Below are positions 41,001 to 51,984 of a DNA stretch of 64,000 nucleotides, piece by piece. Source of the stretch: Prorocentrum cordatum (taxonomy: Eukaryota; Sar; Dinophyceae; Prorocentrales; Prorocentraceae); contig CAUYUJ010015027.1 of assembly GCA_963575745.1 (NCBI GenBank), positions 497,796 to 561,795 of the forward strand, written 5' to 3'. The first letter of the stretch is position 1. The number at the start of each line of letters is the position of its first letter. The notes under the pieces are model-generated. The model did not search any database. It was given only the letters and a program-made list of their open reading frames with translations, and had not been told where the DNA came from. Both the position numbers and the translations under genes were made by a program.

Positions 41001-42174
41001 CTCTCATGCCAGGCTCCACGCCCCTCGAGTTCGCACGTTCCATGGGGGGGCCCTTCGAGGACCTCGCGGCCCTGCAGGTGCACTTGCTCGAGCGGCACGC
41101 GCCTCAGCCCGTGCCGCGACGGCGCCCAGCGGGCGCAGGCAGTGCGCGCGGCCTTCCGCCCGAGCCCGCAGGCGCTGCAGGACGCCGTCAAGTGTCGCTC
41201 ACGCCCCCGCAGTCGCCGAGTCGCTGCTGGGCGCGGTGGCCGCGGTGGCTCCGAGAGCGTCAGCCGTGGAGCGCAGCGCCGCCGCGGGCGCGGAGGAGGC
41301 CGCAGGGCCGACAGCCGCGCCGCAAGCAGCCGTCGGCGGCCAAGGAGGCCGAGGTCGCAGTGCCAGGGCCTCGCGGTCGGGGTGGTCGACGAAAGATGCA
41401 GTCCGAGCTCGTCCAGCACTACGGCCTTCTGCAGGACGCGCTGGGCCGCCTGCCGACGAGGGAGATGCAGTTGGCGCTCACGCTCATCGCAGTGCTCGCG
41501 AAGGCTGTGCTCGGCAAGCAGCTGATGGCCACCACCTACCACACAGTGGCGGTGAACGAGGACAATGCGCTGGCAGTGGCGGGCTTCACCGAGGGCAGGG
41601 CGCATGCGCTGGAAGCGCAGAAGCAGTGGGCCCTCTGCACCGAGGACCTCGAGGACTCGACGAAGAACAAGCCGACCGAGTTCATCGGGGGGTCCGCGCG
41701 TGTCCAGGTGCTCCTGTGGCGGTGAAGGAGGCTGGCGATTGCGTGGGCGGCCGCAACAAAGAGGAGTGGGCCACTCACTACGCCGGGCTCGAGCCGATAC
41801 CGATCGACACGAAGACGATGGTCGTGCGAGGACGCCGCGTGTCGCAGTGCTGGAAGGAGAACCAGGCGAAGCTCGCGGTCAGCCTCAGCGATGCCGCCGC
41901 GGAGCAGAGCGTCCTGATGTGCGCCGAGCAGCTCGGGGCGGAGCTCAAGGTAGGGCCTGTGCCCAGAGGACATCAGGAACGGCCCCTCCATATGGCGGTG
42001 GACCAACTGATGCGAAGGCCCCAGCGAGTGCTACGAGACCAGCTGGTGCGACGGCCTCCGCCTCAGGACGCTCCAGGGATGCTGCGACGGTGTCAGACAG
42101 CGCGGCGAGCGTCACGGCCGAGCGTGGTCGGTCGTCGACAGTCAGAGATGGTCGGGGCGAGGAGCGCCCAGTGA
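41001..42174 (+). pseudogene. LINE B C-terminal region
   Basis: The frame 40973-41725 contains MQLALTLIAVLAKAVLGKQL and HTVAVNEDNALAVAG. A frameshift near 41700 leads to a second part with VKEAGDCVGGRNKEEWATHY. Placed after the zinc fingers, it resembles the variable C-terminal tail of these polyproteins. Function unknown. Confidence 0.4.
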
Positions 42175-42521
42175 ATGATCCCTGCCTGCCATCGTTCCCC
42201 CCTCCTCCTGATGTGACCTCGGCCCCCCTCCTTCGCAGAGCAGATGTACATCAAATCAAGGTTTGCACTCGCACGCAACGTAGCAAGAGTACAGCAGCAG
42301 CAACAGTAGATATCGTTTCGTTCTCGAAACTCAGCCTCACCGAGAGATTTAAACTCCTGGAGTCTCACCGCAAATGGTAGAGCGAAGACAATTCGAGGCT
42401 CCCAGGGGAGGGCGCACCTGTTTCCGATCTGTTTGGCGCGCACTGCAGGTCGTACACATCGGTTTTTCTTCCGAGATGTGTTGCAGTTGATCCTTCGATT
42501 CGAGGCCCGATGCGCCCGACC

Positions 42522-42650
42522 GACTCCTCCTCCTCCTCCTCCTCCTCCTCCTCCTCCTCCTCCCCTCCTCCTCCTCCTCCTCCTCCTCCTCCTCCTCCTC
42601 CTCCTCCTCCTCCTCCTCCTCCTCCTCCTCCTCCTCCTCCTCCTCCCCCG
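42522..42650. repeat. (TCC)n microsatellite
   Basis: Long, nearly perfect CTCCTCCTC run. Confidence 0.95.
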
Positions 42651-43232
42651 CCGGGGGCGGAGGTGGCGGTGGCGCGTGCGCCTGCGCCTGCTGCCGCCGC
42701 GCCTGCTCGTGGTGCTGAGGGAACGGTACTCGCTGCTGCTCCTCCCGCTGGTCGTCTTCCTGTGGGTGGCTCGAGGAGGTGGCCCCTCGAGCCTGCGGCG
42801 ACGCCTGGCGCGGCGGCGATGCCTGTGGCCGAGGCGCCTGGCGAGGAGGTTGCTTCCGACGCCCTCGTGGCGAACAGGGAGCGGATGCTGGCCGAGGCGC
42901 GCGCCAGGATCGCGGCGAAGGAGAAGGCGTGGGCTCCTGACCCTCGAAGGAAGGCGGTCGGGGGCCTGGGATGGGGTAAGCCTCCCGCGGTGGCGGTGGA
43001 GCGGCCCCAGGCCCCCGTGCATGTTTTGATCCAGCCGTTCAAGCCCCGTCAGGCTGCTTGCTCGTCTGCTGTTCCTGGCAACGAACTCGTCCTTCTGCTC
43101 CCTCTCTTCCTCCTCTCCCTCTCGCAGTGCCGCGCGGCGATCCCGATCCGCAGCCGCACGCTCGCCGTTGCCCCATGGGCGCCCGCCGTGCGTGGCCGCG
43201 GGACGCCACCACGCCCAGTCTCGTCGCTTTAA
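42651..43232 (+). other. Possible coding fragment after the (TCC)n tract
   Basis: A frame that begins before the microsatellite stays open to 43232. It reads as a non-repetitive Ala/Arg/Glu segment (DALVANRERMLAEARARIAA, then KEKAWAPDPRRK) around 42850-42965, then GLGWG followed by GGTAAG, a possible 5' splice site. The charged helical segment looks more protein-like than the surroundings, but no family is recognised. Confidence 0.25.
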
Positions 43233-43474
43233 GAGGGAACCCGTCCGTCTTTCACTGCAGCCTGAGTCTCAAGGGGTACGAGATGGGATGGGGCAGGGAT
43301 GAGTGGCCGTGCCACTCACGCATGGGAGTACAGCGCACTGTTGCGAACGACGTTGCACCTTGCATGTAGCGATGTACATGTAGCACACTTGTCGGTGGCG
43401 CTGTGGACAACATTCGAGCAAGTGTGATGCTCATGCCGGCGGCGCATCTTGCGAGTAACGTTGTACCCGGCAGA

Positions 43475-44250
43475 CCTCGTCGCCAGCCTCCTCCTCCTCC
43501 TCCTCCTCCTCCTCCTCCTCCTCCTCCTCCTCCTCCTCTTCCTCATCCTCCTCCTCTTCCGCCCTCTCCTTCGCACTCATCCTTCTCCTTCGCCCTCTCC
43601 TTTGCCCCCTCCTCCTCCGCTTCCGCCCCTTCCTGCGCCCTGCTCTTATAGGACCCCGTGCGCGCGCTCGTCGCCGCGTTGGCTGCGCTCGCGCGGGGGA
43701 GGGAGGGGGGCGGGGACTGGGGAGGTGGATGGGGAGAGGTCGAGGGGAGGGCGGGAAGGGCGGGAGGATCCGGGGAAGAGGGTGGAGAGGAGAATGGGAG
43801 GAGGAGGGGGGGGACGGTGAGCGCGGAGAGACGAGGACGAGGTGGAGGAGGGGGAACGCCGACGAGGATGAGGCGGACAGGGACGACACGAAGTGCGCGA
43901 ACGAGGACGAGCAAGGGAGGACAAGCGTGAGCAGTAAGGTAAAGAGGAGTACGAGGAATGGATGTAAAGGGCCAGGAGGAGAAGAAGGGTTTAGGAGGAG
44001 GACGACGATGAAGACAAGGAGGACCACGAGGACAAGAACGAGGGGGAGGATGGCGATCTAGAAGACGAGGAGGGGGAGAGGAGTGTGGGGGCCAGGAAGA
44101 GGCGGAGAAATACCAGGATGAGCAGAGGAAGCAGGACCAGTGGTAGGAGGGGAAGCAGCAGGAGGAGGAGGCGGAGGAGAGACGGGGCGAGGGGAGGTGG
44201 AAAGGAGGAGTAGGAGAAGAAAGACCAGGCGGATTAGTTGCGGCTTGTCG
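43475..44250. repeat. Pyrimidine tract switching to purine tract
   Basis: (TCC)n and C+T-rich text to about 43640, then from 43690 to 44250 G+A-rich text (GGGAGGGAGGGG, GAGGAGGAGGCGGAGGAG). The strand asymmetry inverts within 50 bases. Long frames on both strands are compositional. Confidence 0.8.
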
Positions 44251-44422
44251 AGCGCCTTCTGGGGAAGCCGACAATCGCACCGAGTGGCCCCTTCTGGGCC
44301 AGCGAGCCCAGACCTCCAGCGCCCTAGAAGCACCAGGGCCCCAGGGCCCACAAAGAACAACCCACCGGGCGCAACCCGTGGGACAAGTGCGGGTGAGAGC
44401 TCGGGAACCCCACCTCCTCTTC

Positions 44423-45090
44423 CCTGTCGCGCCCCAAGGCTGGTCGAAAGGACGGGCCAGGCGTTTCGTTTGAGATGTCTCCATCGTTCATGATCCTGAA
44501 GCTTGAAATTCGTAACAGTTTCACGGGTGGAGGGCGGGTCGTTTGCAACATGTGGTTTTCGTTTTAGCGCCGCGCACATTCATTTTAAATAGTTGGAAGA
44601 GTTTCACGGATGAAAGGCGGATCCGTTTTCAAAGTGTGGTTCTCGCTTTAGTGTCGCGCACATTCGTTTTAAAGATTCGCAAGAGCTTCACGGATGAGGG
44701 CGGTCCGCTTTCAACATGCGGTTCTCGTTTAGGCGCCACGCACATTCGTCTTAAGAGTTTGAAGCAGTGTGAGGGAGTCTCATGGCAAACGTCCCTGTTA
44801 TGGTGTTTTGGCACGATGTCGGAATGCCAGGGTGCAACGGTCACGTTGATTCGCGCTGTTGAAATTCCAGGAACGGTGTTCTGGCACGATTCAGGATCGT
44901 CAAAGCGCACCTTCAACGGTGATTCGCAGCGCTGAAGTCCAAGGATTCGTGTTCTGAACACAGTTCTGGATATTCAAACGGTTGTTTTCCAACGGGGCGC
45001 TTCCCTCTGTGAGAATGAAACCTTGTAGGGGCCTGTGAAGAGGGGACTTGGCTTGAGAGTTTGATGCAATATCGTCGATGAGTCTTGGGT
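44423..45090 (+). repeat. Modular repeat cassette, copy 4
   Basis: Leader at 44423-44490 (GGTCGAAAGGACGGGCCAGG, then CGTTTCGTTTGAGATG). Three module-A units of about 82 bp lie at 44500-44760. Module-B units start at 44804, 44877 and 44950 with a period of exactly 73. Module C is at 44970-45010 (ATTCAAACGGTTGTTTTCCA). Module D is at 45020-45090 (GTCGATGAGTCTTGGG) and lacks the TCC tail. Confidence 0.8.
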
Positions 45091-45113
45091 AGGCGGTGAG
45101 GAAGGGAGGGCCA

Positions 45114-45319
45114 GGGGCAACGACAGGGGGGAATAGGCTCAGAGGGGGGGCACATCGACCTCCAATCGCCTATGCATCGCTGACGGGGGCCTGATAGCCC
45201 ACCCCGCGCAGGAACGTGCTGTTTCGCTATTGGCTGCCTACCGCCGATCTATCGGCGATGTATCGCCGATGCAAGCTCGATGTCCCCCTCCCTGAGTTGG
45301 ATCCCCTCAACGTTGCCCC
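45114..45319. mobile_element. TIR element E, copy 3
   Basis: The left end GGGGCAACGACAGGGGGG..GGCTCAGAGGG is the inverted counterpart of the right end CCCTCCCTGAG..CCCCTCAACGTTGCCCC. The interior has CATCGACCTCCAATCGCC and a CCGATCTATCGGCGATGTAT-type inner palindrome. It abuts module D of cassette copy 4. Confidence 0.6.
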
Positions 45320-45549
45320 TCGCCCACGCACTGAAAGAGTCACGACGCCAGAGGCACGCCGCGGCAGCGGTTCGCACTGGAGGTCCTGTGGCTGGGACCT
45401 GGGCTGTGCCGGCTGCTGCTGCAGGCTGCTTCGCCGCCGTGAGCTGCGTCGCCGGTGCCACCCTTGGCCTGCTGTCACTCTCCCCGCCCTGGCAAGGATG
45501 GTGCCGCTACGTCAGTGCTGCTGGCGACGAAGGAGGCCCGCCGGTATCC

Positions 45550-46225
45550 TGAGGAGGAGCAATGAATAGGGCCAGGAGGAGGAGGAGGACGAAGATAAAA
45601 AAGAAGAAGGAGGAGGAGGCGGAGGAGGAGGAACACGAGAGTGGGAAAGGGGAAAGGGAGGGAGCTGGAGGTCGACAAGGCGTGAGGAGCAGGATGAGAA
45701 GGAGGAGGAGCAGTAGCAACATATTGCTCGGAATATGTCGATCTCTGGGGCGAGAAGATGGGCGGAGCTGTTCGCTGTACATCCCGCCCCTTCCTTGCTC
45801 CTCCTCCTCCTCCTCCTCTTCATCTTTTTTTTCCGCTCTACCCTTCAACCTTTTCATTCCATTGTTCAGTCCACCCTACTCCCTCCCCTCATCCAACCTA
45901 TCATTCTCCACCTCCTCCTCGTCGTCATCCCTCTCACGATCCTTTTACCTGCTCCTCCCGCCCTCCGCCTCCTCCATTCATCCTTCTTCTCCCTTCTCAC
46001 CTCTCCCACCCTCCTCCTTCTTCTCCTCCCTAATCCTCGACTGCTCGCTCTCCCTCTTGCCTCATCCCTCATCCATTCTCCCTCCTCTCCCCTCCACCAC
46101 TTCGTCCTTCATCCCTTCTCTTCCTTCTCATCTTCCTCCTCCTCCTCCTCCTCCTCCTCCTCATCCTCCTGCCCCTGCCCTGGCTGCTGCTCCTCCTCCT
46201 GCTCCTCCTCATCCTCCTCCTGCCC
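45550..46225. repeat. Purine tract followed by long TCC-rich tract
   Basis: GGAGGAGGAGGACGAAG text (45550-45720), then about 430 bases of C+T-rich text with CTCCTCCTC and CATCCTCCT (45790-46225). Confidence 0.85.
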
Positions 46226-46380
46226 CGTCATGGCGCAGTTCTTGCATCAAAACGTGGGGGGGAGGATGGATCACAGAGTCCAGGATGCGCAATCCGTATA
46301 GGGGATGCGAATGAGGATGTCCAGGGGCCCGCGATTCGCTTAAGCACTAGTGCTGCCACTGCTCGCCCATGTTGATGCTG

Positions 46381-46548
46381 CCTAGAGGTCAATTAAAGAT
46401 CGATCTTCCCGCGCCTCCTTCTGTGGAGCCCTTCCTGGCTCTCGGTTTGATCCACCCCAACCCCGAGGCCTTTAAATCTACAGCGATGCATTTCCATATG
46501 TATCGGTTGGCCTACCAAGGGAGGAAGGCCCACCCGACTCTTCTATAA
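46381..46548 (+). other. Possible coding fragment (56 codons)
   Basis: The frame reads PRGQLKIDLPAPPSVEPFLA, LGLIHPNPEAFKSTAMHFHM, then YRLAYQGRKAHPTLL and TAA. Its amino-acid mix is ordinary for a real protein and unlike the repeat-derived frames around it. No start, no domain and no neighbours were found, so it may be an exon relic. Confidence 0.25.
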
Positions 46549-47034
46549 TCCGCCCAAAGTCTGGTTCGGTCCGCCGTGCAAGTCGTAGAGCTCCTCCTCG
46601 GTCACAGTGGCCGTAGGCGGCGGCGGCAGCGGCCATAGTTCATTGGGAGACGATGCCCCCCCAGACGCTCCAACCTCCTCCACCTCCTCCACCTCATCCT
46701 CCTCCCTCCTCCCGTCTCCTTGTCATCGCCCCTCCCCCCCCATTGTCATATCGTCATTTCTCCATCTCCTCCCTTATCTTTGTCCCTCGTCGATCTGACC
46801 TTTCGCCTGATCCTCCAATCACCAATGTTCCCTCCCTCCTGTCTCGGCCACCGATGACGCGACAGACCGAGGAGCTTGTGGAAGTTGTTGAATCTGCGTT
46901 CGAGGTGTCCCTCAGAACAGCCAGTCGCCATGAGATCCAGCACAGGCTGTGGCGCCAGGACGCCCACGCATGGCAAGGCGCACAGGAATATACCAATACG
47001 TCATGCCGTTGACGCCTCTGTGCTACGCCTTCCC
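46549..47034. other. No recognisable gene
   Basis: TCC-rich at 46670-46770. A frame around 46855-47010 (TRQTEELVEVVESAFEVSLR) is protein-like but has no identifiable family. Confidence 0.35.
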
Positions 47035-47175
47035 CCCCCCTTCTCCCGTAATGCTGAGCACGTTCGTTGTTCTACCCAATCTTCTCCGCCTCACCTCACG
47101 GCAAACACACCTTCCATGAGATGCTTAGCACGCCTGCTGTTTCGCCCAGTTGTCTCTGCTTCACCCTACTGCCAA
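47035..47175. repeat. ~70-bp repeat, two copies
   Basis: ATGCTGAGCACGTTCGTTGT (47051) and ATGCTTAGCACGCCTGCTGT (about 47121) open two units. Both contain TCTCTGCTTCACC/TCTCCGCCTCACC and GCAAACACACC/CCAACACACCC. Confidence 0.6.
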
Positions 47176-47429
47176 CACACCCCTGACGTGCACGTCCGGC
47201 CTCTCTCGCAGATCACCGGCCTACTTGCGGCGTTCCAGGAAGGGCCTCGCCTTCGGCGCATCCTCGCCCTCTGCGGAAGCTGGCGGGAGACCGGCGGAAG
47301 GTCGCGGAAGTAAAACGGCGGCGGCGGGTCCGCGGGCGGAAGGCGGTGCAAGAGAAAAGGAAAGTCGGCCATTTTGATTAGATCGGGCTCGGCCTCCTCG
47401 CGCGCTTGCCCCTGCGCCAGCACAGGGAG

Positions 47430-47480
47430 GTGGAGGGAGGAGGAGGAGCAGAAGGAGGAAGGAAGAGGGAGGAGGGAGGG
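47430..47480. repeat. GGA-rich tract: integration target of copia element 1
   Basis: GGAGGGAGGAGGAGGAGCAG continuing to GGAGGGAGGG. The last five bases GAGGG (47476-47480) are the target-site duplication repeated at 55942-55946. Confidence 0.9.
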
Positions 47481-47626
47481 TGTGAAAGCGAGAGTGCTGG
47501 ATACCCCAGTGTTTGCCCCTCGTCTCACTTGTTTCTTATCCGTAAACATTGCGGCTCCCAGGGCCCTTGAGTCTCAGGCAACATACGGAAAATACCAACG
47601 CCTATCTCAGAAGTTGCATCTTCACA
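47481..47626 (+). repeat. 5' LTR of copia element 1
   Basis: 146 bp, starting TGTGAAAGCG and ending GCATCTTCACA. The termini TGTGAA/TTCACA are a perfect inverted repeat. 138 of 146 positions equal the 3' LTR, counted by eye. Confidence 0.95.
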
Positions 47627-47627
47627 T

Positions 47628-47641
47628 TGGTAGCAGGAGCT
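47628..47641 (+). promoter_or_regulatory. Primer-binding site, initiator-tRNA-Met type
   Basis: TGGTAGCAG (47628-47636) begins one base after the LTR. It complements the last nine bases of eukaryotic initiator tRNA-Met (including CCA), the usual primer for copia elements. The match decays after nine bases (GAGCTG). Confidence 0.7.
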
Positions 47642-47798
47642 GTTCGGCTCACGGACACGCCTTCGCAGCATCGAAGAGAAGCAGCTCGCAGCATCGAGAG
47701 AAGCATCTCGCGGCATCGAGTTCGGCGGACAGACCGCCACACATTAACAAGAATGACGCCGGAGATCTACAGGGAGAAATACAGCAGGACCGGCAAGG

Positions 47799-48907
47799 AT
47801 GGCGCCCAAGGTGGACCCGTCCGAGGAAGCAGCAGAAGGTGAGGAAGGACGTACCCAACAGCAGGGAGGACCACGCGTTCCAGCTCCCGCCTTCGACCCA
47901 CAGACGACGACGATGAAGGATTACAGGAGGCGAGTGGCGATATTCAAGATAAGGACCAGACTGCCCCTTGAGAGGCAGGCCGCGGTGCTCTACGCAGAAC
48001 TAAAGGGCGACGCCTGGATTCATGCAGAGGACCTCGACCCGACGGAATTTCAGAATGACGAAGGGGTCCAAGTGCTGCTCGACTTCCTAGCAGATAAGTT
48101 CGACGACGAGAAGGTGATGGAGCTCGGGTCCGAGCTCAAGACATTCTTCACACGCATGCGCCGCGACAGCGGCGAGGAGATCAGGGCTTTCATCAACCGC
48201 TTCGACACGCAGGTCTCGAGACTTAAGACAATGCAGATCGAGTTCCCAGATCAAGCGCTGGCGTGGTTGTTCATGTGGTGGCTTGGCCTGCCGCCAGATC
48301 GAGAAGCTGGAGCGCTGAACGCCAATCAGAATAAATACGAGCTCAAGCCTTTACAGAAGCAGACGTTGCTTAACGTGAAGGACGCCAAAGCAGTGGACAA
48401 ACACAACCCCCGGAGGCCAGTACCCATGACACCACTAGCGCCCAGAGGTCCACCAGCACGACCCCGACGATGGGGAGCTCACATCACCGAGAACGACGAA
48501 GAGGAGGATCTCGAGGTGTACGAGACCCAGGTGGACGACGATGACCTGCCGGAGGAGTTACTAGAGGAACGCGAGGAAGCGGAGGCCGAAGTTCACAAGT
48601 TGGAGAAGATTCTCGCCCGAGCGAAAGACAGGCAAAAGACGCCAAGCAAGCTAGAGGATTTTATCATAGAGATCGGCTACCTGGGCGCGGACCTGGTAAT
48701 GGACCTGGCGGGAAAGGCAGCCCTGGAGGCGGCAAGGGGCCCGGCGGCAAGGGCTCGGACCGCATCAGGAAGCTAAAGGCGAGGACTCACTGCGCAGTGT
48801 GCCAGAAAGTGGGACACTGGAAGGGCGACCCCGAGTGTACAGGAGCGCCAAGTAAGGCGCACATGACGATTGCCGACGACCATGGCGAAGACAGCCAGGG
48901 ATCATAG
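47799..48907 (+). pseudogene. Gag of copia element 1
   Basis: The ATG at 47799 opens a frame to 48776 with a capsid-like region (FKIRTRLPLERQAAVLYAEL, later DSGEEIRAFINRFDTQVSRL and WLGLPP, about residues 45-170). This is followed by an acidic stretch and a coiled-coil segment (EEREEAEAEVHKLEKILARA). A frame change near 48710 is needed to read the Gly/Lys-rich PGGKGSPGGGKGPGG and the zinc knuckle CAVCQKVGHWKGDPEC (48791 onward; C-x2-C-x4-H with the last Cys one residue late). TAG at 48905 ends that frame. Gag packages the element RNA in virus-like particles; the knuckle binds RNA. Confidence 0.75.
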
Positions 48908-49027
48908 CAGTATCGCACGAACTGGAGCAGCAAGGACAAGCAGATCGAGAAGCAGACGTTCTTCATCAACAACAACGTGTTGATGACCGGCACGGGCAGC
49001 GCGGACGTTACCATGGCTGCAGCAGCG

Positions 49028-49823
49028 CGGCGGCAAGCTGCTACCAGACTCGTGCTGCGCCAAGTCCGTTGGGGGACAGGTTTGTTATGACGACATCAAG
49101 AAGGGGCTCGCGAAGGCGGGCCTCGAGCCGATCGAATTTCACGAACATGAAGTTGTCAGGTTCGGCGCTGGGAAGCCAGTCATGAGCGCGATTGGAGCGC
49201 TGGTGCCGCTCGCAGTGCGCGGACGCCCCTTCACGCTGAGGATATCCATCGTGCCGTGCCTGGTCCCCGCGCTGCTGTCGCAGAAGGCTCTTAGTCAGCT
49301 GGGAGCAGTAGGCGACCATGAGGTGGGGGCGGGCGAGAGCACCAAGACGTTCAGGAAGCCGGGAGTCTCCAACCTCGAGCTCGGGCAGACCAAGAGCGGA
49401 CGCCTGAGTTTCGATGTGCTGGAGTTCGACGGGGCTCAGATTTTTACCATGGCTCCAGACGTGAGCCCCAACCAGACAGAGATCAGGCTGCTTCCGCCAT
49501 CGCAGCGCTGGTGGAAGGAACTCGAGAGGAGCCCCTTTCATCATCGCTCGCAGGATCATCACGCCATGGAGGCCTCCCAAGAACAGGTACGCGATATTCC
49601 TAGTGGGCCTCCAACGGGATCCCAAGGGGCCCCACGTCAACCACGTCAAGAGCGACCCGGATCACGAGGAGCCAAGCTTCAACATCATGAGGGATCCGAA
49701 TCAGTACGAGCTACACCTCAACGGCTGCGAGAGCGATCCGAATCGCTGCGAGCTAAACTTCCAGAAAGCCTTAGGAGCACCCCAACGAGAACCCTGCACG
49801 GACCAGTTTCGGGAAACGGATAA
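49028..49823 (+). pseudogene. Aspartic protease region of copia element 1
   Basis: The frame contains KLLPDSCCAKSVGGQVCYDD, in which D-S-C replaces the usual D-T/S-G catalytic triad. Downstream, LTLRISIVPCLV-like text and PALLSQKALSQLG lie where the family's second hydrophobic-Gly motif is found (compare LLISKQVMKML in element 2). The Gly to Cys change suggests reduced or no activity, though D-S/T-G-C variants exist in copia proteins. It follows gag after a frame change near 49025. Confidence 0.55.
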
Positions 49824-50805
49824 GCGTGCTGAAGTACAGAAACCTATGCAACAGCGGCAAGCACCAGCGCCAGCAAGATGCGTGCGATTCCACAGAACGG
49901 ACGATGATGAAACAGTTCGGCCTCAGCCCAATATGGTTCAAACCGTTTCAGGTGATTCTCGAGATCAGTGTTTCCATTCATATGCGGATGCCCCTCAGCG
50001 TGCTGGGATGGATCCAGGGCTGGGGCACCCTGGATGTCAGCGCCAAAAAGAAGTACAGCACCGTTGCGCTGATGCGCTGGAAGCAGATTTTCAAGCTGGT
50101 GTTCTTAGCCATCACGATGACCAGGCGTCCGGCGGTGGCCGTATCTTCCACAGCGGGCGCTGCCACGGCCAGGAGGAGATCCTCGAGAGGCAGGCCGAGG
50201 CACCAGCACCGAGACGACTACTACCACTGGGGACTATGGCCAAGGTGGAGTTGCAGAGGGAGATGGAGAGCAACGGGCTGGAGTTCCAAGGCCTGGGCTG
50301 CAGAGAGATGCGCGCGATCCTCAGCGAGCGACGGATCGAGCACGGCCAGAGCCGCAGAGGAGCTCGAGCTGCAGATCCGGAACTCCGAGGACTCGCTTCA
50401 GAAGTCACGAGCAGAGTTGGTCCAGCTGGCCAAGAAACGCAACGTGAAAGTTACCGACGACATGCTGAAGGACAAAATCGCGTGTTTGTTGCTGGGACAG
50501 ACACCGAAAGCAGTCAAGCAGGAAGAGACCAAGGACGAGGCACCGCTGCTTACGACCTCGAGGGTTGCTTCAGCGACCAGGAGTGCCTCCTTGGCTTGTC
50601 GAAGCTCAGGAAGGGAGCAACGAGCAAGACCAGTGGGGCCACAGCCCTCGGAAGACTCAGAGAGCGACAAACCGCCAACCAGGAGAAGGAGCTCATCGAT
50701 CAGCGACACGGCTATTGCAGCACAAGACATCGGCGTAGAGGAGGACCAGACTTGGGAGATGATAGTTCCGAAGGGGAAGAGCAGGAAACAGTGAGAGAAA
50801 AGCGC
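49824..50805 (+). pseudogene. Spacer domain between protease and methyltransferase-like region
   Basis: Coding character switches between two frames. 50237-50330 reads MAKVELQREMESNGLEFQG in one frame. 50345-50790 reads SLQKSRAELVQLAKKRNVKV and DMLKDKIACLLLGQTPKA in another, followed by an acidic/Ser-rich linker. The pattern looks like a SAP-type short helical DNA-binding module plus linker, but this is a guess from the charge and helix pattern only. Confidence 0.35.
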
Positions 50806-50810
50806 AAGAT

Positions 50811-51620
50811 GAAGCCGGGACAGATCAAGCGCTACAAGGACATGATCAAGAAGACCGTCAGTTTCCTGACGTGGCAGACCACGTTCCTCGGCACCTTGCC
50901 GGCGAAGCCGCTCTTCTCGGGAGGCAAGGCTATCGTGCAAGATCTCTGCGACGTGGTCAACGTCAAGACCGACCCGAGCTACGACTCGATGCTGATCTGC
51001 GCAGGCGAGGCCTTCATCTCAGAGGAGTTCAGTCGAGTTGGACTCAAGGTGTGCGAGCCCGTTGATCAGATCTACAACTACAACCTGCGGAGCGCCCAAG
51101 ATCGACGAGAGATTCTACAGCTCTACCGCACATGCAAGCCGCAGTTCCTCACGCTGGAGTACCCCTGCACACTCTGGACACAACTTACCGGGCTGAACTG
51201 TCGAGGCGGGGCTAAACAACAACAAATAGTCGCCAGCGTCTTCGAGATCGTCCCCTACTAGACTTCGTGGAGGAGATCGGTATTACGCAGATGAACAGCA
51301 AGCGAGACATCCTGTTCGAGAACCCCTTGACGTCGGAGGTATTCGAGCAGTCCCAGATCAAGCGTTTAAAGGAGGATCCCCGGGTGAAAGAGGTGAAGGT
51401 CGACATGTGCCAGTTCAACCTACGACGCCAGCAGTCTAACGGAATGGTCAAGAAGCCGACGAAGCTCCTGGTCTCTCATGCCTCCTACGTCAAGTGGCTC
51501 AGCAGGCAAAGCGACGGACGTCACCCGCATCACCGACTGGAAGGAGCTCACCACACGCGCAAGGCAGGACGATACACCAGAGAACTCGCGAAGGCAGTCT
51601 TGCAAGCAGACCAGCACAGC
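50811..51620 (+). pseudogene. Methyltransferase-like domain of copia element 1
   Basis: Frame 1 carries LICAGEAFISEEFSRVGLKV, then FLTLEYPCTLWTQLTGLN with Pro-Cys at 51163-51168. After a frame change near 51255 it continues with DILFENPLTSEVFEQ (FENP at 51315-51326), VDMCQFNLRR and KKPTKLLVSHASYV. A Pro-Cys motif followed by an E-N-P/V motif at this spacing is the arrangement of motifs IV and VI of C5-cytosine methyltransferases. The same succession lies at the same place in element 2. If functional it would methylate DNA, and here it is broken. It could instead be a catalytically dead relative. No recognisable SAM-binding FxGxG was found. Confidence 0.5.
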
Positions 51621-51984
51621 AACATGACCTACATGATGAAAGACGGAGTCTACGCGACCGGCGACTTGATGGATCTTATGGGCGGCGAATCGGACGAGTG
51701 GTTCTACTGCGAGAACGTGGGCGACTTTACCGAGATACCGGTCAAATTGCCAGATGGACCTGACTGGGGCCGCGTAGGCAGAAGAAGGGCCGTAGACCTC
51801 GAGACCGACACGGTGGTGCAGGACTTCGAGAAGGCCGAGATTACCACGGATTTGATCAAGCCGAAGTTGGATCGCACTGCCAAGCTGAAGATTCAGCTAT
51901 GGTACAAGCCAGAACCTGTTGCAGAGGACATCGGAGCCAAGGCCATCCAGTTTGGACCTGGAAGTTCAGAGTGCTCACGCAAGG

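Larger units (their letters stand above)
37145..42174 (+). mobile_element. Decayed LINE-type retrotransposon B (dinoflagellate)
   Basis: In order: full-length EEP endonuclease, linker, reverse transcriptase with fingers, palm and thumb, a TNQC-type zinc-finger region, and an Ala/Glu-rich C-terminal region. It is broken by two frameshifts and several stops but less eroded than LINE A. No spliced leader, poly(A) tail or target duplication was found. Its right boundary is uncertain, and a (TCC)n tract begins 350 bases further on. Confidence 0.7.

Noticed and set aside
49826-50794. A separate host gene inside copia element 1
   Set aside because: It lies between the protease and methyltransferase-like regions, within the LTR pair, and its readable part fits a polyprotein spacer after a frame change.
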